From: Cyclospora cayetanensis
Lineage: Eukaryota; Apicomplexa; Conoidasida; Eucoccidiorida; Eimeriidae
Reading direction: 5' to 3'
Assembly (NCBI RefSeq): GCF_002999335.1
Contig: NW_020312259.1
Location: 186,001-250,000 of the forward strand
Length of the DNA: 64,000 nt
The stretch's first letter is position 1. Every line of letters begins with the position of its first letter. The notes under the pieces were generated by a model. It did not search any database, was not told where the DNA came from, and was given only the letters and a program-made list of their open reading frames with translations. Positions 23,069 through 34,562 of the stretch are shown here, piece after piece. The position numbers were made by a program, and so were the translations under genes.

Positions 23069-26000
23069 TCACTGCTCAGCCTCTGGCAGAGCTGCTACTT
23101 CGTCTGCAATGGGCTGCCTCCTCGAATCCGCACGCAAAGCCTCCCTCACGTGAGGCTGCGGGGTAGTCTGTAACGGTAGGGCCCTCTGGAGCACACATCC
23201 ATCAGGGCTGTGGTGTCTGCTGACAAGACCGCATGTTGGAGCAGCATACGGGGAAAGCTGCAGCACACCCAAATCGTGCTGCAGCTGCTCCTTAAAGATT
23301 GCAGACTCCGACGCCTGTTGTAACTCCCCAGGAATTCTGTCCAAGTAGTGGCCGGTTAAGTCATCTCCAGCCTTCATCAGATACACGCCCTCGCGGAGCC
23401 ACACGACCCTGTCAAACAACCACTGCAGAAACACACAAAGAAAAGCAGCGGCGCATCCGGCAAAAACAGTGGAAGCGGCCAAGACACCAAAACGAAGGGG
23501 AGGGGGGGGGGGGAAAGCGCAGTCGCAGCACGTATTTTGGCCTTTCTTTTTCACATGCTATCACCAGCGCTAAAGCAGCAAAAAGCCTTCCCTCCTTCTC
23601 TGGGTTGCTCTCCTCCGAAGATAAGCTATAGTAGTGGCTATGAATATTTACTTCTTTAGAGTTCGTATACATTCACATATACATGCATGTACATGTATAC
23701 ATCAGGCGTGGCAGGCAGCATTAGACTATCTGCATAGGGCTTCACAGAGCGCAACGTAGCATGCCTGATCCATCGTCCCCTGTCACCTCCCCGCCTTCGC
23801 GCGTATTGCGCTCCCTTCCTTGGTAATAGGCTTCTGTCATGCAGTAGAATTCCCATCATCATATTTCCTTACAGAAGGTATTTTGCCTTCAAGCCCCTCC
23901 GTCAAGACGACCCCATTTGCAGATCTGAAGAATACGACGCCCGCTTGCATCGCCCGCTTCACGTCAATGTACACTGCAACCTCCGAATTTCGCCGCATGC
24001 CACTAAGAACCGAGGCATCTCCGGGAAATCCCGTGGCAAAGTCTGTAGCACAGAGAGAGAGAGAGAGAAAGAAAGACCACTACGTGAGTGCAGGCCAGTC
24101 AAGACGCATACCCCGAGACTCCACGAACATGCATATGCTTGCATACATCCCTCCATCCACGCAAGCAAGCAAACCACAAGCTAGCGCACTGCAAGATCCC
24201 TGTGTGGAGCCTGCATACACCGCTGCACAGAGATGGGAGGTCAAGCGGCGGCATCATGCATGCACGCATGCAGGCCGACCCTGTGCATCGGAAGAATGAG
24301 CTTCAAAAGAAACGAAAGACAACGGGGAGCCAAAAGAAGCACAAGAACAGACACCCGAGTGCAGATTTTTCACACATGCACGGAGGCTTACGAATGTGGT
24401 TCCGGTGCATCCTGTGGAGGCCTAAGCGGCGTATTGCCATCCAATTTCTCAGATATGTGCCATGCACACATACCGGCAACTCCTCGCCACGTTCTACACG
24501 CTGCATGAACAAATCGCTGCGGCAGCAACGGAGGGAGACGCAAGCGCAACAGCCGCAGCCAGACGTTGGGGGGGGTGTTTTGCGTTCGTCCAACAGGGGG
24601 GCAGGCGTTTTCGCCAGTACGCCTGCACATGCGTAGACTGCTAGCCTCGCATAGCACCGACGCTTGTCTCTCTGCCCCCCCCCCCATGCTGCTCCAAGTC
24701 AGCAGTGGCTGCATTGGCTGCAGTAGCGAGCAGACATCCATCCTTCCGCAGCAGCCCGCCTACCTGCGAATGAAAGGGATGGTGTGACCTTGCGTTGCTC
24801 TAAGCAGCCACTTGCCACTCAGGATCTCGACTTTCCTCGCTGCGGCGGAAGCGCTGCGATCTGCGCATGCAAGCGAGTCGCATATCTTTGTGCTGCAGTT
24901 GCTGCTGCTGCTACAGCGAGACAGCGCGCCTGAATCGCCATGCGCTGCAGCTGACGAGCTGCTAACGCTGCCGTCTTCCTCCTTGCTCCTGCTGCAGCAC
25001 TGGCTCGCCTTTTCAGCTGTACGTACACCCATCTGATGCCAGCACGCCACGCCTCCTGCCTCTCCGTACGTCAGCCCTATCTGCTGCTGTTGGTGCGTCC
25101 TGCTGAGAGCTGGGCACGTCTCCGTCTCCTCTTCGTCGTACAAAAGCTCATACCGCTGCTTGAAATTCGCAGACACAGCCTGAACCCGCACGCACACCGC
25201 AGCCACACTTGCAGCGTCCTCTGAAAGCCATCCACCATGCACAGAACTAGCTGCCTCCTTTACTCCCTGCACTGCAGCAGCAGCAAGGAGGCACTGCAGC
25301 AGCAGCATCAGGGTGCCTGAAGGGCAGGGGGGAAAAGGCGTCATCAGCATCTGCAAAAACACACGGCTAGCAGCAACCACAAGGAGGGGCAAAGGAGGTC
25401 TCAACAGCAGTCGAAATGTACATTTTGCAGATCCGTCCAGGAAACAGCGCGCATGCACGGGAGTGCAAGGAGCTCTCTGACTCTCACGAAGCCGTCTTCT
25501 CGCATAGGCAGGCGGAAAAGCGACGCACCATGCCTCAGTATAAAATTGAGTTTTTTGATCAGCAGGTATCCCTGCCATGCTGCCACTGCGCCACTGCCCC
25601 CGTCCTGCCTAGAGGTTTCGCAGTCACACGGGGAGTGCAGTGTTGGCGAAGAGGGTCCTATGCTCGTTGTTGAGACTATCGTTGCTGTTGAGGCTGCTGC
25701 CGCTGCTGTCGCGGTAGACTCGTAAGCCGCATTAGCACGGTGCACTCTGGCCTCTTCCTCCTCCCAGCCTCCCTTCTCCAGCGCAGTTGTTTCCGACGTT
25801 TTTGTGGTGAGAATTACTGTGGGTGACACCCATGCCGAGGCAGCGGTTCTCATTGCACCCGCTTCTTCAGAGACATAAGGAGGAGAGGGTGCAGCATGGG
25901 GGTGACTCTGCATCTGTCGGCGCAGTTCGAAGGTGTTACTGTCGCTACGGCTACTGCTGTTGCTGCCTGTCACACCAATCGAGCCGCCATGCATCCTGCT

Positions 26001-27443
26001 CCTCATGCTGCTGCAGAGACGCTCCCTGCTCCCGCAGCTGCTGCTGACTCTGCGACTTCTGCTGCTCGCAAGAAGCCGCCTTGGGAACTGCTGCTGCTGC
26101 TGATCCTCGCCGTGAGCCGCAGCTGCGGCAGCGTGTCTTGAGAGATCGACACCAAACGCAGCAGCCGCGTCTGCAGCAGCAGCATCTGCAGCCACAACAA
26201 CTGCATCTTCTTCTCCATCCGTCGTAGCACAAGCAGAAATCCCAGCAGGTACACGCGACTGAAACTCCTGACTCAAAATTTCCGGATCGCAGTGCGCCGA
26301 AGGTTCTGTACGACGATCTGGCAGACTACCCCCCGGTTCATCGTATTGCTCAGTGTCGCTCCAGCTCGTCTGCAACACGCGCTGGACATGACAGCAGCAG
26401 CAGCGGCTGCTGCTGTCGTTTCTGCTGCTGTCGTTTCTGCTGCTGTCGTTGCTGCTGCTGTCGTTGCTGCTTGTCGATAGGCACTGCGGAGGCTGAAACA
26501 GTCTTAAGGACCGTAAGTGCGACGGTGGCAGAGCAGCAGCAGCGCGTGCAGGGCTTATCACTCCTGAGTCTTCGTCTCCCCTGCTCACGAATTCTGCCGC
26601 TTCCACACTCGACGACTTACTCGATCTGCAGCACGCGAGGAGGGGAGGGGAGGAGGAGGAGCTTTCTGCTACTGCTGCCGCCGTCCTCGCCACGTGCGTC
26701 GGACGGCAGCACACGCCTGCTTCACTCCCCGATGAGTGCTGCGCAGCATTTTTCTGCAGTGAGGAATGCGAAATCAAGGGGTGCAGCTGCCGCAGCTGGG
26801 GGGCAGCAGAGCAGCAGCTACTGCAGCAGCAGCGAAACGCCTCGCGCTCTAAGAGATTAACCAAATGATCTGGAGGAGGCCGAAGCACCCAGCGGAGGGG
26901 CCCTTGCTGTGGCGGTTGCTGATCCTGTTTCTCTTGCTTCTGTTCGAAATCTCCTCCCCTCTTCTGCGTCTGCGCCCCTCCAGGAGACGCAGGATTCATA
27001 GCTTCGCTGGTATGCCCCCACGCGCTGCAATTGCTGCTGGCGTTGCTGCACTCCAGGCCGCTCTGAGTGCCATCTGCAGAAAGTTCGTAGCTTGCGCTGC
27101 TGTCTCTGCCGTTGCTGGTTGTGCCCCTATGTCTGCTCGTGCTGCACCTTCTCGCAAGATCGCATCCAAAAATTTCTGGAGGACTGCCGTGTCTGTTGTC
27201 ATTGAAGAGCGCACCACTCGGGGGGTGCAGAATCAGCCCGTTCGTCTGGCTCCCATGCGGCGTCTCCTTGCAGCTGGGCGCCTCGGCATATCCTGCTGCA
27301 TGCAGATGCGGTGCTGGCCGTGGCTGTTGACGTTGTTGCTCCGGCTCCAAGAGCACTGAGAGCGCCTTGTGTTGCTGCTGCTGCACGTCGAGGCACCGTA
27401 GTCTCGGAGTGTACGCACACCTGGTGGTGCGCTGTTTTGCCAT
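23069..27443 (-). CDS. TPT1: tRNA 2'-phosphotransferase with long N-terminal extension
   Basis: The KptA/TPT1 enzyme removes the splice-junction 2'-phosphate from ligated tRNA using NAD+. Exons are 27443-25422, 25179-24764, 24516-24392 and 24042-23873; all phases agree. Motifs in order are KKLNFILRHG (Arg637, His638), DLQNAVSANFKQRYELLYD across junction 1, WLLRATQGHTIPFI, VCVHGTYLRNWMAIRRLGL, RMHRNHIHFATGFPGD across junction 3, SGMRRNSEVAVYIDV and GVVFFRSANGVVLTEG. The family's catalytic Arg-His-Arg-Arg set is therefore intact. The first 600 or so residues are Ser/Gln/Ala-rich low complexity, and another Ser-rich insertion splits RYELLYDEE from LLRATQGH. Two ends are possible. In-frame read-through stops at 23837 (about 922 aa). 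A phase-0 splice into 23422-23069 (WLFDRVVWLREGVYL...) gives about 1028 aa and is preferred because it has a good donor and acceptor. Confidence 0.88.
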
Positions 27444-28779
27444 CTACGACGGGCCTGTACGCCAGTGAGTACAAGCGTCTGAATCTGTTCCGTAGACAAA
27501 GAAGGTCGCCTCAAGGCGTCGTGCCCGCCTCCTACGTGCTCCCAAAGGGGTAGTGGCGTTCGTACAGATTGGTATCTTGTCTTTCAAAAATTAGCGACAG
27601 AATGTTGTCTTGCAAAAGGTCCCTTTGAGCCGCATGCGGCTTCGCGAGGCTTGCAGACCAGGCGGTGGTAGCCCTCTAATACCTACCTCCTCTTCTTCAA
27701 GTCTTCCCCCCGTGTGAAAGCCCCCTCGGCCACTCGTCTTTATTTCCACTGTTACTGGCTGGCCATACAGACTTATCTGGGAGGGGTAATGACCTTTAGA
27801 GGAGCAGAAGCTAGGAAAAGAGAACGGATTGCTACGGCAAGCAAGCACAATGAGTGGCCGCGCAGCCGACGACGATGCGAACTGCGCCCTGATGTTGTGC
27901 TGATTTCAAGATTTCGCGAAAATTGAATAGGGAAAAGGCAAAATCGTTGTTCTGGTGCATCTTAGACCACTGCGACACCCGAATAATGTGGCACGTGATC
28001 AGCGTGCGGCTCATGCACGCTCTGGACCGGTCGGAATTTTCGGGAAGCTGTGCTTGCCCCTCCATGCTCATTATTTTTGGGTATATATAAAGTAAAGGAC
28101 TCTTTGTTGAGGCAGTAGGGGCTGTGCAACTAACGTCGTATACCGGTCAATGGAAGGTGCTCTATTTTCCCATTGAACAAGGCGTAAAGGCGCGTAGCGC
28201 TGTCGTCATTTCGGAGTCTTCTTGCCATTTTATCCTTCGCCAGAAGAGCTCTGTCACTTTTAATAGCTGATACCGTAAGAAATTCTTAAGAGTTCCGCTG
28301 GACACCATCCGTTGGGCTTCGTGTTTATCTTGCAGCATCCAGAAGAAACACAGTTCACTATAAGCGATGGCAGCGTAGTTGCAGGCTAAGCTTCGACACC
28401 ATTGTAGCTCAACCCAATACACGCGGTCTCGCACATTTCAGCGCCCCAGCAACAGAGGGCCATCCCCCTGCAGCGGTCATGTTGGTCTGATCCCTCGTCG
28501 TTGCTAGCTACTGTGGATGTCTTTCTCTCCAATAGTTGCGTTTTAGCTGCTAATACACAAATTCGCTTCCGCGTTTGCTTTCTGATTCGCACCCTTTTCG
28601 CGTCTCTACCTGCCTGGGGAGTGCCGACAGTGCGGGGGCCCCTCCGCCCTTCTGCACTTAGTCTTAATAAGAGAAACAGAATATGAAAGAACAAGTTTAC
28701 AAGCAGGAGGAAAGATTTTGTGGGTTGGCTACACTTTTGCAACTCCTACCACACTAGTGATCTCCAACTAAGAACTTGT
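27444..28779. other. Upstream flank of TPT1, no gene supported
   Basis: Short minus-strand frames at 28162-28434 and 28386-28742 have plausible composition but no recognisable motif and no clear splice link. A TATA-like GTATATATAAA lies at 28080-28090. Triplet repeats stop here, and the repeat-poor segment begins. Confidence 0.35.
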
Positions 28780-29092
28780 TTAAGTAGTTTACTGGTTGGC
28801 TTTTCTACTCGTATATCTCATTTGCTGCAGAATAATATAAGCTCGATACATGGACGCCATGTTGTTTGCGCGTGCGCTAGGTGCTTTGTGCAGCTAGCTA
28901 TGAATGCCTAGAGTGCTTCGAGGGTGCAGCTACATGCAATTTCCCTGTTCCTGCATCTTCATGGAAGAATTTCTAGCCGTGGGCAAGGAAAGGCGCAAAT
29001 TTGCTCAGAAAACACGTGGTAAGTTTCTATTGAGTTAGTATTGGGACTGGAGCTAAGCGTCTCCGTACGGGGATTCTAGGTGGAGTGTTACA
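28780..29092 (+). repeat. LTR-like dispersed repeat, copy A
   Basis: Best copy of a diverged family. It shares CGTATRTCTCATTT and AGCTCGATACA (28810-28852) with the copy near 37.8 kb. It shares AGCTATGAATGCC, GGAGCTAAGCGTCT (about 29050) and CTAGGTGGA with the copy at 33.0-33.25 kb. The right end, GGTGGAGTGTTACA, is mirrored by TGTACCACTCCACCTAG of an inverted fragment at 33460. A TG...CA-type end is expected of an LTR, but no target-site duplication was verified. Confidence 0.55.
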
Positions 29093-29170
29093 CCGTACAG
29101 TATCCGAACCCGTATAAATTCCCACGAAATCCCAAATAAGATACTTTTTGCCGATTACCGGTGTCAAAGT

Positions 29171-31322
29171 TTAAGCAGCGGTTGCTTCTAGACTCAACAG
29201 GAGAGAGACGAGCGCTGCGATTGCCGTGACTGTCCATGGGCCGACTGGCCTCTGAGGGCTGTCTCCTGATGCCTCCATGATGCTATTCCACACTTCTTCT
29301 CTGAAACAATGAAGAAACAGCAACGACGCACGCTGGAAAACATCTAAAGTAGCGGCCAGATCAGAAAGCTGCAAGAAGAAATAACAGCCTTTTAAGGCCG
29401 CAACGTGCCCCGATGCTATCTAATAACACTGAGAAAAAAATCGTTTCCTTTGTAGCATTTCAAGAAAATGCTTCCGCAAGCGGAGTCATTAACGCATTAC
29501 CCATGCAAAGAAGTATTGCTCCCCGATTGCCGGTCTTCCATAAGCAGATGATGGTTGCAAAAGACGCAGAAAGACTTACGAGAAAGGTTTAGCCCCGATC
29601 CAATTCCCAGGAGGTCGGTAGTTACAGACGAGAATGCGATTAGGACAGCCAATGGAGCGCGCACAGCCGATGCCCGTGCTGGAACTCCACATGACCTGAG
29701 TGAAGTGGCCCGCCTTCACTGTCCATTTGCCGCCGGGGTACTCCCCGCTAAAGAGCAGTAAAAAAACAAATAGAGCAGCATTAGCAGGAATGAGAAGGGG
29801 TTGGCCTGGTGGATGCAAACACCATTATGCCACGGACTGGGGGCATGCAATGTGTTGTTGCCAGTTTCAGCAGTGAAACGCGATATCAAGCAGTGGGCTG
29901 TATGAAAGTACAACTACAAGAGTCACCACTCCTCAAAAGTCCACTCTAGCATGATTGCATATTTGGTCTCTGGTACCTAGGAATGACCTATTGCGCAGCA
30001 TTCGCTCTGCCGCAGGAACAGCCTCACACAAAATTATGACATGGATTGACGCATAAAAGCGGCAATGGCTGTGTGCTGCCTCGTCAACTCTAGACAACAG
30101 GGCCCTACAGAGCGCCTCGCCGAGGCGACGCAACTCAAGTTGATCTGATAGGTAGACTTAACTTGCCTCACTTGAAGTATCGTATTTCACTGTACCATGC
30201 TCCCACGGCGTCTCTGCAGCGAGCTACGGGGCCGCTTGTAGCGAAAAGGTTTTCTCCGAACTTGGAACAACAGAAACATAGAAAGTGAGAAAATGGACAG
30301 GAAAATCAAAGTGAAACAATTCCCCAAGAAATCAAGGAGGCTGGCGAAGGAGGAATCACTGAACCCGCAAATAAGTTGGAAGACGCCAAGTAAGGGCTAT
30401 AAATACCACTTTTATAACACGTAAGCTACTCCCTGATCCATGGAAAATGAGAGGAAAGGGACTAGCAGAGTGAGCGGTGCACCCAAGTTAGAATCGCATA
30501 CCCCAGGTGCACCAGAGTGCTTGAACGGGCATCCATTGTTCACCACCTCTTCCATATACTTTAGCGCCTGCATAATTGCATCGGGGTCGCGATGGACCGG
30601 CATCAGTGGCTTCCGAAGGTTCCCAACCCTCTTCTTGTTGTGCTCGTTCACGCAGTCTGTGCCACCCATTAGCACAATTGCAACAGGCGTAATCCAACAC
30701 ACTTAAGTGCATCCACATGTGCACACCATAAATGTAAGTTATTCGTGCGCTGCAGGAATCGCTGATACATGACTCTGTAGACCCAGAGGAAGCGACATTG
30801 GGAGGCTAGGAAAGCTGGCTGCAGGCATAAGGCGGGATCTAGTGAAAACAAAGCAAACACCCCCGGTTCTTCACTGGATAAAATCTGTTTTTCAAATGTT
30901 TGGAGGCTCCAGGAAGAAGTCGGCAATCCATGAAAAAGCTGAATTGATGCGGGCCACGTGTTTCAGGGAGCTTCAGCGAAGAAGGCGCATCACCCACCTG
31001 CTGTCACATCTTCCGACTTTGGAGATCCGAATAATGACACGGCTACTTCGGCTAGCGCTGGACCTGTTTCTGTCTCCTCTTTAGAGTATTCTGTGGCATT
31101 GCTGCTATTTGTGATCTCGCCGCCCTCGGAAGCTGGCTCTGCTGCAGTTGACCATGCGTATTCTGACGCAAATGAGGGGACCACATTATGCTTAGTGGGC
31201 GGCAGCGCAGGATTCAGACTATCGAGAAGCTGGTGAGTGGTGGTTGCAATAGCAAGAAGGCCCCTGTCCAGCAGCAGCGCCAGGGAGCCAGCCAACGCTA
31301 TCGAAGTGTTCAGATACCTCAT
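29171..31322 (-). CDS. Secreted/GPI-anchored CAP-domain (SAG-type) surface protein
   Basis: Five exons: 31322-30998, 30656-30502, 30260-30172, 29747-29580 and 29300-29171. All junction phases agree, giving 288 residues. The N-terminus is hydrophobic and signal-like (MRYLNTSIALAGSLALLL), followed by about 75 acidic Ser/Thr/Glu-rich residues. The CAP domain runs from DCVNEHNKKRVGN (helix 1) through GFGENLFATSG, DAVGAWYSEIRYFNGEY, AGHFTQVMWSSSTGIGCA and LVCNYRPPGNWIGAKPF. These cover the CAP signatures: the GENL Glu, the HFTQVMW His and the CNYxPPGN motif. KPFSEEVWNSIMEASG then leads to a hydrophobic C-terminus without charged tail (VTAIAALVSLLLSL), as for GPI attachment. In Eimeria the SAG surface antigens are known to have a CAP-related fold, so this is probably a family member on the zoite surface. 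The CAP call is strong; surface display is inferred. An LTR-like repeat lies just downstream. Confidence 0.87.
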
Positions 31323-32959
31323 TTCTCCCGCCGATACGCAGAAGGGACTTCAAAGAATAAGCAAATTGTGCGATAAAAAACTCCTTTCTTCTGTCAAATA
31401 CTAGCCATGGGAAGTGACCGCTGTTGATCTCTCTGCTGTGGATAGCCAACCAATGCGGATATTTGGCCATTGGACATTTTGACTATCGAACTTATCGTCC
31501 ATACATCCCTCTATGAACCTATACAGAATAGAGAAGGAAGCCCACTTCTTCCTCCTTCACACATTCTTACAGCTTTGTACGACGAAAGTCCTCCGAACAT
31601 ACCAAGAGGGCGTGGGGATCTAGGGGGCTGGGGGTTCATTTTCGGCAAACTTGAACGACACCAAGGCTCAGATACGCTAATTCGAGGTTACATCCGTAAA
31701 AATAAATGGATGCATTACAATACAATATTGCCAGTACGAGAGGGATCCATTTGTTACCTGTTAGCTTTCTATGCTAGACCAGCCATCCCTGCGGTGTGTC
31801 TCTTAGTAAGCCATCCTGTAGAAACTGGTGAATTAGCCAGTCATTGGTGGAGCTTACAGGTAAAAATTGAGTTTAAGGCATCCAGTGCCTCAAAATCCAG
31901 TGACATCACTCCTTTTAGCCTTTGAACGGTACGCCGACCCATTTGCAGGCGGAGCCTCGAAAAAACTGCGTTGCTACTGTAAACCGTTCCGCCCCTTCTA
32001 ACAGTCGAAGCGCTTCCTTTTCATATGGAATGCTATTAACAGTTGAAAACTATCTATGGAATTCTTAATACAATGTAGTTTTAAGGATAGACCGTACAGG
32101 GCGATGTTGGGAGATCAGGGTAAGACTCTGAGCCTATGCCTTTTTCTGCAAAAATACTTTATACTGATACAGCCAAACGCTCTCCTTTGATTTTTGTCTA
32201 TCGTGCCTGGGTATATGCGGCGTGTGTACTCTACATCCTGATATCACTGTCTCTTGGCCTGTCTGTTACTTCGCATTTCTGCAGGTGCAGGTTAACTACG
32301 TTTCCATTCACTCACTTCTAGTCAACTTTTTCCGTGGGGCTCAGGATTCCAGTTATTTGTCAAGCGCCAAAGTGCCTGCTGATGCAATACGGCGCACGTT
32401 GGTAACCCAACGATGCTTTGGACCCCAACTGAACGTACTTTTGTTGTGTAAGAGTGGATGCATCTGAACTGCGTGCAGGGAGAGGATACCAAAGTGGCTT
32501 GGAAAAGCACTCTCTCCCGGAGCGGCACAGGATATGCGTGATAGCTGTAGTGGCCTGAGCCCTTCAAAAGCAATTTATACTACATTAGCAACATTGAACT
32601 AGGAACTAATCAAGAAAGAACTAATTGGTCTCCCGTTTGTGTATTATTACTCCATGGTGGAATTTTCAGTACAACAAAACACAGTGGTCTGTGTACGTAC
32701 ACCAGATACAGTGCAGAATCAGCTGCAAATTCGGGCTGTGCTTATTGCTACACGGCCCCTCCTTCCTCTCTTCCCCGATCTGGGAAATCTAGGAGCGCGC
32801 GGCATGGAAAAAGAAATATCTTTCTTTTAAACGTTCAATAGGTAGCTGTTAAATTTGCACAGAATCTGGAGTTGAATGTCCTTAGGCTGATAAAGAAAAA
32901 GAGGGCTATACCTACCTACCCTTTCCTCGTATCTAGCTTACAGTGGAGGTGTTTCTCGT

Positions 32960-33010
32960 CGATTTAAACCTGCATTTGGTAGTCCGGAGTCAGCAGCCAC
33001 CCTTATCATG
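32960..33010 (+). repeat. Short segment shared with the 41.0-kb retroelement relic
   Basis: TTTGGTAGTCCGGAGTCAGC and the following CAGCCACCCT match TGGTATCCCGCAGTCAGCAG plus CCACCCT at about 41013-41045, just 3' of the integrase relic. Its position immediately before LTR-like copy B fits the 3' end of an element. Confidence 0.5.
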
Positions 33011-33035
33011 AAGAAGACTAAAAAGGCAGCTGGCA

Positions 33036-33250
33036 AGTACGCGCGAGCAGCTAGCTATGAATGCCTGGAGTGCTCCGGGGGTTCAGCTATGTGCAACCTG
33101 TCTGTCCCTCCATGGGAGAATTTTTGGGCGTGGGTAGAGGAGAGCGGGAATTCTTTGAGAAAAATGGTTAATAAGCTCCTATTGCGTTAGTAGTGAGACT
33201 GGAGCTAAGCGTCTTCGTGCGGAGACTCTAGGTGGAAAGTCATGTCCACG
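33036..33250 (+). repeat. LTR-like dispersed repeat, copy B
   Basis: It aligns with copy A from AGCTAGCTATGAATGCC through ATGGRAGAATTT, the block ending GCGTTAGTAGTGAGACT, then GGAGCTAAGCGTCTTCGTGC and CTCTAGGTGGA. It is diverged by substitutions and small indels. It follows a fragment shared with the integrase region of the 40-41 kb relic. Confidence 0.6.
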
Positions 33251-33459
33251 CCCACCATGTTTATTCTTGGGCTCGAGGGTTTGCATCAGACGGCAGCTAT
33301 TACGCATCTCTCTGCACTATACTACACTGCAAGTGTTTGCCTGTGGCTCTTCTGTGCAAGTGACTGCCAGAATATGCACCTTAAGATTCTTCCCTGAGTC
33401 TAGGATATCATTGAAACCCTTGAACCCAACAACAAACAGGTGGACGTGCATGTACCACT

Positions 33460-33502
33460 CCACCTAGTCTCCGTAGGGAGACACTCCGCTCCGGTTTCCG
33501 GG
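33460..33502 (-). repeat. LTR-like repeat fragment, inverted (copy C)
   Basis: TGTACCACTCCACCTAGTCT followed by CCGTAGGGAGAC is the reverse complement of the right end of copy A (…GTCTCCGTACGG…CTAGGTGGAGTGTTACA). It lies about 210 bases after copy B in the opposite orientation. Confidence 0.55.
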
Positions 33503-34562
33503 GCACCGACCAAAAAGGAAAACTACCAGAATCACCAACCACCGAAAATCCAACAAAATACAAGCATTGTTAAAACACTGCTCACATAGTGATGCAAACG
33601 CAGGCCAGCACTAGGAGAGCAACAATTACGCTGAAGCCTTATGCTGCTTGTCGACACATTAAAGGAAGAAACATTCAAAACTCCCGGAAGCAGGAAGTCG
33701 CATTGACACTAACAGAACAACTGATGCAGCAGATTAAACATAGTGGATCGCGATACTGCTGCAGTGAATTCTGCCTTCGCTGCCCTCCAGAGAACGCGAA
33801 GTTTGACGCAGCATCTCCTCTTTGCTGCCGGCGCCCCTATTATTGAAGTTGTCCTGAAGCATTCGTTTTGAATTATTGCAGCACCTCGCCGACTCGGCGC
33901 TGCAGCTTGCTGCCGCTTTCCACTAAAAAAGTTAAAAGTATTTCGACAAATCGCACCCAGGGAAAAACTTCATGCGCAAACCCGTAAAGGACATTGTGGA
34001 ATCTTGGTACCTCAATGCAAAGCTGCGTCTGTCACGGTGGTTATGTCAACCGTATACGTGCCTGCAACTAGGCTTTGTCGGGAAAGTTGCACTGCGAGTC
34101 TTCAAGCAAATTTCCCAAAGAGGTAATTACAGGCCTGCGAACAAAAAGGGAGCAGCTCAGTCAGCCATCAGGTCCAAGATGAAAATGGACTGAAACTTGC
34201 GATGACAAGGGAGTACATCTGCAAGCTATTGCGTTCAAGTTGCAGGAGTATTTGTTACCACACATCTTTACAGGAAAATTCAAGATAGCTAGGAGGAACG
34301 CGGATGTGGAAGAACCATCTCATCCAGGAGAGACTGCAGCGGGACGTGTGTGCATCGCACCGAATTTCCTCGTCGATGCTAGAGATGCATGCCTCTGCCT
34401 CGTGCATTTCGAACCCAAGTCGACTAAGACATAAAACCAGAACAAGTCAAAAGTCAGTAAACGGAAGTTAAACGAAGACGAGGAAAACAACGGCAGCTAC
34501 GAAAGATCCGATACACAAAGAGGTACTGCCTCCTTGCATCAGCCTTCTCACTGTATCAGTGG

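Larger units (their letters stand above)
31323..34562. other. Repeat-poor spacer with retroelement debris
   Basis: No gene is supported. A 151-codon plus-strand frame (31470-31925) has ordinary amino-acid composition but no motif and no evident splice partners. The stretch holds a short copy of retroelement sequence near 32.97 kb and two LTR-like fragments. The remainder shows nothing I can name. Confidence 0.4.

Noticed and set aside
28162..28742. Two overlapping minus-strand frames
   Set aside because: Protein-like composition in parts, but no recognised family and no consistent splice chain.
31470..31925. 151-codon plus-strand frame of ordinary composition
   Set aside because: No motif, no signal peptide and no splice partners. 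It is not distinguishable from chance in this segment.
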